64,000 bases of DNA, from assembly GCF_001417735.1 (NCBI RefSeq), contig NZ_BBUZ01000027.1:204016-268015 (forward strand), in the 5' to 3' direction. Below, piece after piece: positions 7,790 to 15,621 of the stretch. The notes under the pieces were generated by a model. That model was not told the origin of the DNA, ran no database searches, and saw nothing but the letters and a program-made list of their open reading frames with translations. The stretch comes from Streptomyces sp. NBRC 110028 (lineage in GTDB: Bacteria > Actinomycetota > Actinomycetes > Streptomycetales > Streptomycetaceae). Every line of letters starts with the position of its first letter. The stretch's first letter is position 1. Both the position numbers and the translations under genes were made by a program.

Positions 7790-9127
7790 TCATAGGCCGA
7801 GCGCGTCCAGGCCCGCCTCGACCGCCAGGACACCGCCGAGGCCGAGCACCGCGAGCGCCGTGGTGTACGTGGTGCGCGCCTTGATGGCATCGATGACGGA
7901 GAGGTTGAAGTACTCCTTGAACATCCAGAAGCCCGGGTCGTTCACATGGGAGAAGGCGATGGACCCGCAGGACACCGCGAGCACCATGAGTTCGGGGTGG
8001 ACCCCGCTGCCGTCGAGCATCGGCTGCACCACCCCGGCGGCCGTGACGACGGCGACCGTGGCCGAGCCGAGGGCGATCCGGAGGATGACCGCGACGAGCC
8101 ACGCCAGGAAGATCGGGGACACCGGCCAGCCGTCCGTGAGGTCCTTGATGTAGTCGGATATCCCGCCCTCCACCAGGACGCCCTTGAAGGCGCCGCCCGC
8201 CCCGATCACCAGCAGGATCATCGCCATCGCCTGGGCCGCCGAGTTGCACGACTTGCTGACCTCCGCCAGCCCCCGTCCGACGCGCGGGCCGAACGCCCAC
8301 AGCGCCAGCAGCAGGGTGAGCAGCAGGGCGATCGGCGCCGAGCCGATGAAGGTGACCAGCGGCAGGGCCGGGTCGGAGTCGGGTACGGCCATGTCGTACA
8401 CCGCCGCCCCGGCGATCAGGACCACCGGGAAGAGCGCCACCGACAGCGACCAGCCCATGCCGGGCATCTCCTCGTCGCTGAAGGTGCGCTCGGTGACCAG
8501 GCCCTGGGGGATCTCGGGGTTCATCCGCCGGACGAACGGAAGCCGCGGCCACACCAGGGCGATCAGCGCGCCGAACGGTACGGCGAAGAACAGGCCGTAG
8601 AACAGGGTGAGTCCGACCGACGCGTCGAACGTCGCGGCCACCGCGGTGGGGCCCGGGTGCGGCGGCAGGAAGCTGTGCATGGTCGACAGGGCGATGGACA
8701 TCGGCAGCCCGACCCACAGCAGGTTCGCCCGGGTGACGCGGACGATGGTGAACGCGATGGGCACGATGATGACGAAGGCCACCTCGTAGAACATCGTCAC
8801 GCCGATCAGCATCGCGGTCACCACCATGGCCACCTGCACCCAGCGCAGCCCGAAGGTGTCGACCAGCTTGCCCGCGATCCGCTGTGCGGCGCCGCAGTCG
8901 CCCATGACCCGGCCGACCATGGCGCCCAGCCCGATAACGATCATCGTGTCGCCGATCTGGTCGCCGATGCCGCCCGCGAGGACATCCGGGATCTTCTCCA
9001 GCGACACCCCCTGCGCCAGCGCGACGCCGACCGCCACCAGGAGCAGCGCGATAAAGCCGTTGAGCTTCAGCTTTGTCATGAGGAACAGCAGGCTCAGGAC
9101 GCTGATCCCGACGATGACAAGTGGCAT
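7790..9127 (-). CDS. Gluconate:proton symporter family permease (GntP family)
   Basis: 445 residues from ATG 9127 (GTG 9142 is an alternative). It is very hydrophobic with about 12-14 membrane segments. Family marks include LNGFIALLLVAVGVALAQG, MHSFLPPHPGPTAVA and SHVNDPGFWMFKEYF, all typical of GntP/GntT carriers. The likely substrate is gluconate or a related sugar acid. No gluconate kinase or regulator is nearby. It lies upstream of the P450 in the same direction, 79 bases apart; the AT-rich gap suggests the P450 has its own promoter. A direct repeat ACGTATG (9141-9147 and 9160-9166) overlaps its promoter region. Confidence 0.92.
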   Translation of the reverse strand: MPLVIVGISVLSLLFLMTKLKLNGFIALLLVAVGVALAQGVSLEKIPDVLAGGIGDQIGDTMIVIGLGAMVGRVMGDCGAAQRIAGKLVDTFGLRWVQVAMVVTAMLIGVTMFYEVAFVIIVPIAFTIVRVTRANLLWVGLPMSIALSTMHSFLPPHPGPTAVAATFDASVGLTLFYGLFFAVPFGALIALVWPRLPFVRRMNPEIPQGLVTERTFSDEEMPGMGWSLSVALFPVVLIAGAAVYDMAVPDSDPALPLVTFIGSAPIALLLTLLLALWAFGPRVGRGLAEVSKSCNSAAQAMAMILLVIGAGGAFKGVLVEGGISDYIKDLTDGWPVSPIFLAWLVAVILRIALGSATVAVVTAAGVVQPMLDGSGVHPELMVLAVSCGSIAFSHVNDPGFWMFKEYFNLSVIDAIKARTTYTTALAVLGLGGVLAVEAGLDALGL

Positions 9128-9315
9128 GCGACCCCGCTCCACGTATGTGTACTCGGTCTACGTATGGAGATGGAGGCTAAGTTGGCGCCGGAGGGCGGGT
9201 CAATAAGCGCGCGCCACCTTGTTGTTGAGAGGTGTCGCAAGGGCTCGTCCCACGGTCGGATGGACTTTCAGCCGTTCTGTCGCGCTAGCGGCTTGTATGT
9301 GCTCATGCTGGCCCC

Positions 9316-10446
9316 ATGACGGAAGAGGGCGAGAACGTCCCCGCCTATCGGACGGTCCGGGTGGCCGCGCCGGAGGCGCCGGTGGCGGCGGTGGCGGATG
9401 TGGAGGCATGGCGGTCGCGGGAGGTGTATCCGGAGATTCTTTCGGCCGGCGGCCCGGTGTTCGGGGTGGTGCGGGAGCGTGAACAGGGCGGCTGGGAGCT
9501 GGTGTCGCCCTTCTCGGGGCTGGCGCCGCAGGACGCCCGGGAGGGCATGGGCTGTCAGTTCCGCAAGATGGCGCAGGAGGCGGAGGCCGCCGGTGACCGG
9601 GCGGCCCGCGAGGAGTGCCTGGCGGCCGCGGAGCGGATGGACTGGGAGGTGATCGACGAGATGACGGTCCTGGGCAGCCGGTTCCGGGTGGTCCGGGCCG
9701 AGCGCTTCCTCCGCTCCGGCCCGCAGGGGCCCGAACCACCGCGGATCACCGACCTGGACCCGGCGCCGCCGGGGGAGGCCCACAAGGCCCCCGACCCCAC
9801 CTCGGGGTTCGTGATCGACCCGGTGACCGCCACCGGTGTGTCCGACGGCCTCCTGAAGCTCGAACTGCTGTCGATGCTGCCCAAGCGGGGCAGCGTCCCG
9901 CGGGAGGTGCGCGAGGACTGCCTGCGGGCGGCGGACACCCACCCGGGAGGCGTGCTGCTGCCGCCGACGTTCATGACGGTCGAGAAGGCGGCCGGGGAGT
10001 GGCGGTCCGACTGTACGGGGACGTCCACCACGCCCCAGGGCGCACGGGACACCCTGGCGCTGGAGATGCGTGTCCTCATCCCGTGGAAGCTCGGCCTCGA
10101 ACCCGCCGAGCGCGCACCCTACACGGCCGCGGCGGACCGGCTGGACGCCGACCGGGGCGATGAACTGCGGGTGCTCGGGCGGCTGTTCAGGATCGTGCGC
10201 GTCGAGCGCCTGGTGCGGATCGGACCGGACGGCCCGGAGGGCCCCCGGCCCTCCGACTGGGATCCGCAGCCGCCGATCAAGCTCCACGACCAGCAGCTCC
10301 GCGAACAGGGTCTGCTCACCGACGACGACCCGGACGACGAGGGCGCCGAGGACGACGACATCGAACTCGACGCGCACACCCGGAAGCTGGCCGAGCTGTT
10401 CAGCGAGGAGGAGGCCCGCCGCAAGGCGCGCCAGGAGGGCCGCTGA
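9316..10446 (+). CDS. DUF5954-like hypothetical protein with internal duplication
   Basis: A 376-residue soluble protein, no signal peptide. Two halves repeat each other: VLGSRFRVVRAERFLRSGP near residue 120 matches VLGRLFRIVRVERLVRIGP near residue 290, each followed by a Pro-rich LDP/WDPQPP segment. The C-terminus is highly acidic (DDDPDDEGAEDDD) and then helical. It resembles the actinobacterial DUF5954 group as I remember it; the function is unknown. It stands alone between divergent gntP and a convergent Roadblock operon, ending at a strong bidirectional hairpin. Confidence 0.75.
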   Translation: MTEEGENVPAYRTVRVAAPEAPVAAVADVEAWRSREVYPEILSAGGPVFGVVREREQGGWELVSPFSGLAPQDAREGMGCQFRKMAQEAEAAGDRAAREECLAAAERMDWEVIDEMTVLGSRFRVVRAERFLRSGPQGPEPPRITDLDPAPPGEAHKAPDPTSGFVIDPVTATGVSDGLLKLELLSMLPKRGSVPREVREDCLRAADTHPGGVLLPPTFMTVEKAAGEWRSDCTGTSTTPQGARDTLALEMRVLIPWKLGLEPAERAPYTAAADRLDADRGDELRVLGRLFRIVRVERLVRIGPDGPEGPRPSDWDPQPPIKLHDQQLREQGLLTDDDPDDEGAEDDDIELDAHTRKLAELFSEEEARRKARQEGR

Positions 10447-10503
10447 GCACCGGCGGTGTCAGGTGACAGTGGCGCTCCCGGCGGGCGGGCGGACAGCCGT
10501 CGA

Positions 10504-10545
10504 GCGGGGCGACAGGGGGTGCCGGCTCCTCATCTGTCGCCCCGC
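10504..10545. terminator. Bidirectional terminator hairpin
   Basis: Perfect 12-base inverted repeat GCGGGGCGACAG / CTGTCGCCCCGC with an 18-base loop, between the ends of two convergent genes (stops at 10446 and 10560). No T-run follows, which is usual in Streptomyces terminators. Confidence 0.75.
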
Positions 10546-10559
10546 GTCCGGTGCGGGGG

Positions 10560-10934
10560 TCAGACCTCCAGGTCGGTCTCGATCCTGCGCAACTGGTGAC
10601 GGGCCATCGCCAGGTTGGCCCGGTTCTTGTCCAGCGCCAGGTAGAGGAAGAGCCCCTGGCTGTTCCGGCCCTTCAGCAGCCGGATGAGGTGGTATTGGGT
10701 GCCGAGGGTGATCAGGATGTCCTCTATGGAGTCCTTGAGGCCGAGCTGTTCCATGGTGCGCACCTTGGCGCGGACCACGTCGGTGTTGCCCGCGGCCGCC
10801 ACCGTCAGGTCGAGTTCCTTGCCCCCGCCCAGGGTGCCCAGGGCCATGCCGCTGGAGTAGTCGACCAGCGCGACGCCGAGGGTGCCCTCGATGGACGTCA
10901 TCGCCTCTTTGAGGGCGGTCTGGGTGTTCGCCAT
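10560..10934 (-). CDS. Roadblock/LC7-domain protein (third of operon)
   Basis: 124 residues from ATG 10934; AAAGGA lies 11-16 bases upstream. The Roadblock fold is suggested by the N-terminal helix, LGVALVDYSSGMALG, then the central helix and DILITLGTQYHLIRLL. The end (FLYLALDKNRANLAMARHQLRRIETDLEV) is clearly paralogous to the product at 12285-12719. Family members regulate small GTPases (MglB/CvnB type), but no GTPase gene is present. Last gene of a four-gene minus-strand operon. Confidence 0.85.
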   Translation of the reverse strand: MANTQTALKEAMTSIEGTLGVALVDYSSGMALGTLGGGKELDLTVAAAGNTDVVRAKVRTMEQLGLKDSIEDILITLGTQYHLIRLLKGRNSQGLFLYLALDKNRANLAMARHQLRRIETDLEV

Positions 10935-10976
10935 GATCTGGCAGTTCCTTTCCATGGATGGTTCTTCGAGTGGTGT

Positions 10977-11381
10977 TTACAGGGAAGGCCGGCTCTGCTC
11001 GGCCTTGCCGAGCGCGTCGCCCACCAGCTCGGCGACGCGGGCACCGCACCGGCGGGCCTCCATATGGAGACGGCCCACATTGGCGCGCCCGTCCGCCAGC
11101 ACGGTCAGGACGGCCGCCGGTCCCGCGGCGTACGTGGCGACATAGCCCTCCTCACCGCGGACCAGCAGTTCACGGAAGGCGCCCCGGCCGGTGGCGTCGG
11201 CCAGCGACTGCGTCACCCCGAGGGCCGCGGCGGTCAGCGCGGCGACGCCCTCGGGCTCGATGGCGGCCGTGTCGTGGGCCAGCACCAGACCGTCGCTGGT
11301 GGCGACCAGGGCGCCGGTCACATGGATGACGCGGGCCCGCAATCGGCGCAGCTCGTCAAGGACTTCGGGTTCGACGGCCAA
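10977..11381 (-). CDS. Roadblock/LC7-domain protein (second of operon)
   Basis: 134 residues if begun at TTG 11381, which has an excellent GGAGAGGAGAG site seven bases upstream; this gives a normal Roadblock length. An ATG at 11489 would add 36 residues of Arg/Pro/Asp repeats (PDPRQR/TDPRRR/ADPRQR), which look noncoding. Features: VTGALVATSDGLVLAHD, AALTAAALGVTQSL, RGEEGYVATYAAGPAAVLTVLADGRANVG. It is more MglB-like than its two neighbours. The ligand GTPase is unknown. Confidence 0.75.
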   Translation of the reverse strand: MAVEPEVLDELRRLRARVIHVTGALVATSDGLVLAHDTAAIEPEGVAALTAAALGVTQSLADATGRGAFRELLVRGEEGYVATYAAGPAAVLTVLADGRANVGRLHMEARRCGARVAELVGDALGKAEQSRPSL

Positions 11382-11514
11382 CAGCTCTCTCCTCTCCGCA
11401 CGCTGTCGCGGGTCGGCGCGCCGGCGCGGATCGGTGCGCTGCCGCGGGTCCGGGCGCTGCCGCAGGGCGCGTCTCACGACGGGAGGCATGCGGCGGCGGG
11501 GGCGGTCGGGGGAA

Positions 11515-12285
11515 TCACAGGTGTGCCTCCAGGGCGTCACGGAGCCGACGCAGCAGGGGGGCGTCGGGTTCGGCGAAGTCGACCGCGGCCGGACCGGGTT
11601 CCGGGGTCCGCGGCATGGGGGTGCGGGGTGCTCGGGGCGTCTCGACGTATCCGGCGGCCGCCAGCCGCCGTACGTCGAGCAGCGTGTGGAAGGCGGGCCG
11701 GCCCAGCGCCCGGGCGATCTCGACGGGGGTGCGGACCCCGTCGACGAGTGCCAGCACCGCGCGCCGGCGGCGGGTGACCGGCGGGAGGTGACCGTCCGAG
11801 CGGCGCAGCACCACCGGCTCGGTGTCCACCCGCGGATACGGCCACAGGCTGTCGAGCAGTTCGCCGCGCCGCCGGATCTCCCGCTCGACGGCGACCGCGT
11901 CCACCGGGCGCACCGGGCCGAGCCAGTGCGTCGCGCCCCGCTGGAAGCCGCGCGGTCCGCTGCCCGGTCCGAGCGCGAACCAGGCCGCGTCGAACAGCGC
12001 GCCCAGATGGCAGATCTCCAGCTCCGCGCCGGTCAGCCGCCCGCTGTCCACGAGGAACCGTCCGACCCGCCCGGCGGCGGCCGGGTGGCCGGCCGCCTCC
12101 CGCCAGCTGTCGGCGGTCAGCCGCCCGCCGGTGATGAGCAGCACCTCCAGGCCCGGGGCCAGCGGGCTCTCCGCGTGCACGACCTCTCCGTCCGCCAGAT
12201 AGACGGTGCCCGCGTCGCACAGCAGGGCGCCGCTGGCCCGCTCGGCGGCCAGCTCGGCGAGACGGGGTGCGGGGCCGGGTCTCAT
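11515..12285 (-). CDS. DUF4388/PatA-N-like protein with C-terminal winged-helix-like region
   Basis: 256 residues. The N-terminal part (LAELAAERASGALLCDAG, YLADGEVVHAESPLAPG) follows the DUF4388 pattern, in which a conditional two-state module is linked to signalling. After about residue 190 it reads RRRRAVLALVDGVRTPVEIARALGRPAFHTLLDVRRLAAAGYVE, a winged-helix/DprA-like fold that could bind DNA or protein. The ATG (12285-12283) shares its A with the preceding TGA (TGATG), so it is translationally coupled to the upstream Roadblock gene. No homologue of known function is recognised. Confidence 0.7.
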   Translation of the reverse strand: MRPGPAPRLAELAAERASGALLCDAGTVYLADGEVVHAESPLAPGLEVLLITGGRLTADSWREAAGHPAAAGRVGRFLVDSGRLTGAELEICHLGALFDAAWFALGPGSGPRGFQRGATHWLGPVRPVDAVAVEREIRRRGELLDSLWPYPRVDTEPVVLRRSDGHLPPVTRRRRAVLALVDGVRTPVEIARALGRPAFHTLLDVRRLAAAGYVETPRAPRTPMPRTPEPGPAAVDFAEPDAPLLRRLRDALEAHL

Positions 12286-12719
12286 CAGAGCGCCAGCCGC
12301 TGTGCCAGATCGCGCAGCCGCAGCCGGGCGAGCGCCAGGTTCCCCTCGCGCCGGTCGAGCCACAGGTAGAAGAAGACACCGCTGTCGAAGGCGGTGTCGA
12401 CGAAGCGCAGCAGGTGGTAGCAGGTGCGGGTGGTGACGATCAGGTCCTCCACGGGCGCCTCCCCGGGCGCCCCGCCGTCGTACTCCCCGCCCTCACCGGC
12501 TCCGTCGCCCTCGCCGCGCGGTCCGAGGGCGGCGAACGCGGACTGTTCGGCGGCCATGCGGGCCAATTCGGCCGTCTCCGCCGCGGTGGCCTCGGGGTCG
12601 CCGTCGCGTGTCTCGCCGACCATGCCGAGCGCGAGTCCGCTGGTCCACTCGATCACGGCGGCGCCGCGCGCGCCGTTCACCGTCATGGCGTCGAGCAGGC
12701 ATTCGTCGATTCCGGGCAT
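12285..12719 (-). CDS. Roadblock/LC7-domain protein (first of operon)
   Basis: 144 residues from ATG 12719 with AAGGGGAGA upstream. Roadblock pattern: ARGAAVIEWTSGLALGMVGE, a central helix, an acidic Gly-rich loop (about residues 75-95, GEGDGAGEGGEYDGG) and VEDLIVTTRTCYHLLRFV. The C-terminal FFYLWLDRREGNLALARLRLRDL matches the last gene of the operon, suggesting duplication. Heads the operon 12719-10560. The Gly/Asp loop is an unusual insertion between helix and strand. Confidence 0.82.
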   Translation of the reverse strand: MPGIDECLLDAMTVNGARGAAVIEWTSGLALGMVGETRDGDPEATAAETAELARMAAEQSAFAALGPRGEGDGAGEGGEYDGGAPGEAPVEDLIVTTRTCYHLLRFVDTAFDSGVFFYLWLDRREGNLALARLRLRDLAQRLAL

Positions 12720-13190
12720 GCGGTCTCCCCTTCTGCGTTGCCCGTGGCGCACCCGCGGGCTTCGCCAGTGACGGAGAGGTTACGCACGGTTCAGCGGATG
12801 GGGGTGAAATCTGTCGATGGGCCGACACCGCGTACGCCGTGTAGTAGGCTCCGCCGCCCTTGTGGGCGGCCCCGGGCCCGCCGGGCCCCGGCGGTGGCGC
12901 GGCGGGGGAGCGGCCGGTGCGGCGGCCACCGCCCGGCGCACCGGCCGGACCAGGCCGTTCGTGCCCCGCCGGGGCCGTCCGTACGCGAGGGGCCCCGGGC
13001 CTACGAGGCCGCCGTACCGCCCGGGGCGCGACCCCGCCGGGTCATCGCCGGGCCGGGCCGGGCGTAGCGGGAACAGGCTCTTCTGGGTTACCGCGGGGGA
13101 GACGCATCATGTGATTGTCCTACGTAGGCATATGACAGGTGGATAGGCGCCGAACGCTTCCCGCGCGCCGAGCTGACCGAATCCCGACGC
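12720..13190. other. Gene-poor stretch between Roadblock operon and AsnC fragment
   Basis: About 470 bases with no supportable gene. It must contain the Roadblock operon promoter at its left end. Visible structures are a 7-base hairpin GCCGCCC-TTGT-GGGCGGC at 12853-12870, several GC-rich inverted repeats behind it, and a 10-base palindrome CCTACGTAGG at 13119-13128. None can be assigned a function. Confidence 0.5.
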
Positions 13191-13571
13191 TCAGTCCTCG
13201 TCGTCCGCCACGCGCCGCGTTTCCTGTACTTGGCGCAGCGGGACGACGCCCACACAGCGCCCGTCCCGGTCCAGCAGCCGCCCCATGTGCTTCACCGTGC
13301 GCAGCACCACCGAGCGGTCGTCGATGGCCAGATGGGGAACCTGCCGCGCCACATGCGCCTCGAAGCCGTGCACATCGCTCATCGCGCGCAGCCAGACGTC
13401 GATCACCACGTTGTGCGGGCCGGCCGTGATCGAGCACGACCGCACCTCCCGCATCCCGGCCAGCACCCGGGTGGCCTCCCGCAGATACCGCGCCGGGGCC
13501 GACGCGAAGTACACCGCGGACAGCGGCCAGCCGGACAGCGGCCGGGCCAGATCGCAGCGCAGGATCAGGGC
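13191..13571 (-). pseudogene. Headless Lrp/AsnC-family fragment (effector domain only)
   Basis: About 120 residues reading as the C-terminal part of a Streptomyces AsnC regulator: CDLARPLSGWPLSAVYF, SCSITAGPHNVVIDVWLR, SVVLRTVKHMGRLLDRDGRCVGVVPL. The N-terminal HTH is absent. The frame runs backwards into uppP, and the only nearby initiation candidates are CTG codons around 13560-13568 or an internal GTG. The homology begins within a few bases of the uppP stop (13565-13567), so a deletion joining uppP to the truncated regulator is the simplest explanation. A stand-alone RAM-domain protein is possible but lacks a start. Confidence 0.65.
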
Positions 13572-14410
13572 GTGAGGACGTGCGTCCCCAGCAGGCCGAA
13601 CAGCAGGACGCCCACGACGACGCGGTAGATCACGAAGGCGTTGAAGGAGTGCTTGGCGACGAACTTCAGCAGCCAGGCGATCGAGGCGTACGCCACGACG
13701 AACGACACGACCGTGCCCACCACCAGCGGCGTCGCGGCGACCCCGCCGCCGAGCGCGTCCTTCAGCTCGTACAGCCCCGCACCGGTGAGGGCGGGGAGGC
13801 CGAGGAAGAACGACAGCCGGGTGGCGGCCACCCGGTCCAGGTCCAGGATCAGCCCGGTGGACATGGTCGCGCCGGAGCGGGAGAAGCCGGGGAACAGCAG
13901 CGCGAGGATCTGCGAGCCGCCGACCAGCATGGCGTCCTTGAGTGAGGTGTCGTCCTCGCCGCGCTTGTGGCGGCCCATCTGGTCGGCCGCCCACATCAGC
14001 CCGCTGCCCACGATCAGTGATCCGGCGACCACCCACAGGGACGCCAGCGGCCCCTCGATCAGCGGCTTGGCGGCGAGGCCGACGGCCACCACGGGGAGGG
14101 TGGCGTAGATGACCCACCAGGTGAACTTGTAGTCGTGCCGGTCGCGCAGCTCCCGGTTGGCGATGCCCCGGGCCCAGGCGCTCACGAAGCGGACGATGTC
14201 CTTGAAGAAGTAGAGCAGCACCGCGGCGATGGCGCCGACCTGGATGACGGCGGTGAAGGCGACGACGGCCTTGTCGTCCACCGGGATGTGCATCAGCCCC
14301 TCGGTGATCTTGAGGTGGCCGGTGGAGGAGACGGGCAGGAACTCGGTCACCCCCTCGACGACGCCGAGGATCACGGCCTGACCGGTACTGATCGCGCTCA
14401 ATGGTGCCAT
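13565..14410 (-). CDS. uppP: Undecaprenyl-diphosphatase (UppP/BacA)
   Basis: Integral membrane enzyme that recycles undecaprenyl pyrophosphate to the monophosphate for cell-wall synthesis; it can confer bacitracin tolerance. 281 residues, normal length. Signature GVVEGVTEFLPVSSTGHL near residue 18 carries the (E/Q)xxxE and PVSSTGH motifs, and GFSRSGATMSTGL near residue 175 supplies the catalytic Arg/Ser. About eight membrane segments. Starts at ATG 14410. The far 3' end overlaps the AsnC fragment by a few bases. Streptomyces usually carry more than one copy. Confidence 0.95.
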   Translation of the reverse strand: MAPLSAISTGQAVILGVVEGVTEFLPVSSTGHLKITEGLMHIPVDDKAVVAFTAVIQVGAIAAVLLYFFKDIVRFVSAWARGIANRELRDRHDYKFTWWVIYATLPVVAVGLAAKPLIEGPLASLWVVAGSLIVGSGLMWAADQMGRHKRGEDDTSLKDAMLVGGSQILALLFPGFSRSGATMSTGLILDLDRVAATRLSFFLGLPALTGAGLYELKDALGGGVAATPLVVGTVVSFVVAYASIAWLLKFVAKHSFNAFVIYRVVVGVLLFGLLGTHVLTP

Positions 14411-14528
14411 CCCTGTGCTGACGAAGTGCCCCTCTTTGTAGCACGGCCACCTCTGAGACGGATGGCCCGCCGGTGCGCGGCCTGAGCGCGCACCGACGGG
14501 CCAGGGACCGGGGCCCGCCCCACCCCTG

Positions 14529-15584
14529 TCAGCCGGTGAGGTTGATCATCAGCGGCAGCGAGACGAACGCCAGCACGATGCTGATGATCACGGAGGAGGC
14601 GATGCGGTGTTCCTCGTCCTTGACGTGCTGTGACGCGAGCATCATCGGCACCGGGGAGACGGGGAACGCCAGGATCAGGGCAGTCTGCGCGGCGACCTGG
14701 TGGCCGGTCAGCAGCCGGCCGATGCCGTAGGTGCTCAGCGGCAGCACGACCACGCTGGTCAGCGCGATGGCGATGGACGCCGGGCTCAGCTGGGGAACGC
14801 CGACGCGGGCGAGGGTGACGCCCACCGAGAGCAGCGCCACACCCGAGGCGGCCTGGCCCACCAGCGACAGCGAGTTCTCGACCATCTCGGGCGGGCGCAC
14901 CCCGACCAGCGCGACGACCAGTCCGAGCAGCGGGGCCCAGGCGAACGGCTTGCGCAGCGGCCGCAGGACCTTCACCCAGGCCGGCACGGGCCCCGCCGCC
15001 GCGGGTGTCGCTGCCCCGGCGCCGCCGTCCCGCTCCTCCTCGGCCGCGGCCGGCCCGCCGCCCGCGGTCACCAGGACGCGGGAGGGCGCGGTCGCCGACG
15101 CGGTGGCTTCCGCGACATGCGGGCGGCCGAGGTTGAGCAGGATCAGCACGAGGGGATCCAGGATGACGTTGACGAGGATGCCCGCGATGGCGATCGGGAT
15201 CGCGGCCTTGGCCTCGCCGAACAGGTTGCCCAGGATCGTGACGCCCATGAAGGCGTACTGCGGCTGGACGGAGGCCAGCGCCAGGATCGACGCCCGCCGC
15301 AGCGGCAGCCGGCCGATGAGGCTCAGTCCCAGCAGGATCAGCCCGAACAGGCCGAGCAGCCCGAGGGCGAGCATCCCCACCAGGGGGCCCTGGCCGAGCA
15401 GGATGTGGCGCGGGGTGTTCGCGATGCCCAGGAAGAGGGACGCCGGGAGGGCGAACTCCATCGTGAGCACGCGGAGCGCGTCCGCGCGCCGGCCGTCGAA
15501 CGACGTGCCCCGCCCGGCCCCGTAGCCCAGGGCGATGACGAGGAACACGGGCACGACGATGGTGAAGATATGCGAAAAAGTCAT
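14529..15584 (-). CDS. AEC-family organic-acid transporter (auxin efflux carrier/malonate-malate type)
   Basis: 351 residues from ATG 15584 with AGGGAG eight bases upstream. Ten or so hydrophobic segments in two halves separated by a polar Ala/Gly/Glu-rich loop (about residues 160-205). Typical openings and ends: HIFTIVVPVFLVIALGYGAGR, QPQYAFMGVTILGN, FPVSPVPMMLASQHVKDEE. AEC members include the MleP malate carriers. It sits 37 bases downstream of the malic/malolactic enzyme gene, so malate (or malonate) transport is inferred. Confidence 0.85.
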   Translation of the reverse strand: MTFSHIFTIVVPVFLVIALGYGAGRGTSFDGRRADALRVLTMEFALPASLFLGIANTPRHILLGQGPLVGMLALGLLGLFGLILLGLSLIGRLPLRRASILALASVQPQYAFMGVTILGNLFGEAKAAIPIAIAGILVNVILDPLVLILLNLGRPHVAEATASATAPSRVLVTAGGGPAAAEEERDGGAGAATPAAAGPVPAWVKVLRPLRKPFAWAPLLGLVVALVGVRPPEMVENSLSLVGQAASGVALLSVGVTLARVGVPQLSPASIAIALTSVVVLPLSTYGIGRLLTGHQVAAQTALILAFPVSPVPMMLASQHVKDEEHRIASSVIISIVLAFVSLPLMINLTG

Positions 15585-15621
15585 GGTCTCGCTCCCTGAT
15601 TCAGCCGGTGTGTACGGGTCG

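Noticed and set aside
11382..11489. An N-terminal extension of the second Roadblock protein with PDPRQR-type repeats
   Set aside because: A TTG with a far better ribosome site gives the normal domain length. The extension is a simple GC repeat without a good site before its ATG.
10560..12719. A classical conservon (cvn) locus
   Set aside because: No histidine-kinase-like sensor, DUF742 or GTPase gene is present; only Roadblock and DUF4388-like genes are.
12841..12890. Possible RNA gene or terminator from the hairpin at 12853-12870
   Set aside because: No tRNA or known ncRNA fold is visible and no gene ends just before it on either strand. It is one of many GC-rich hairpins in the region.
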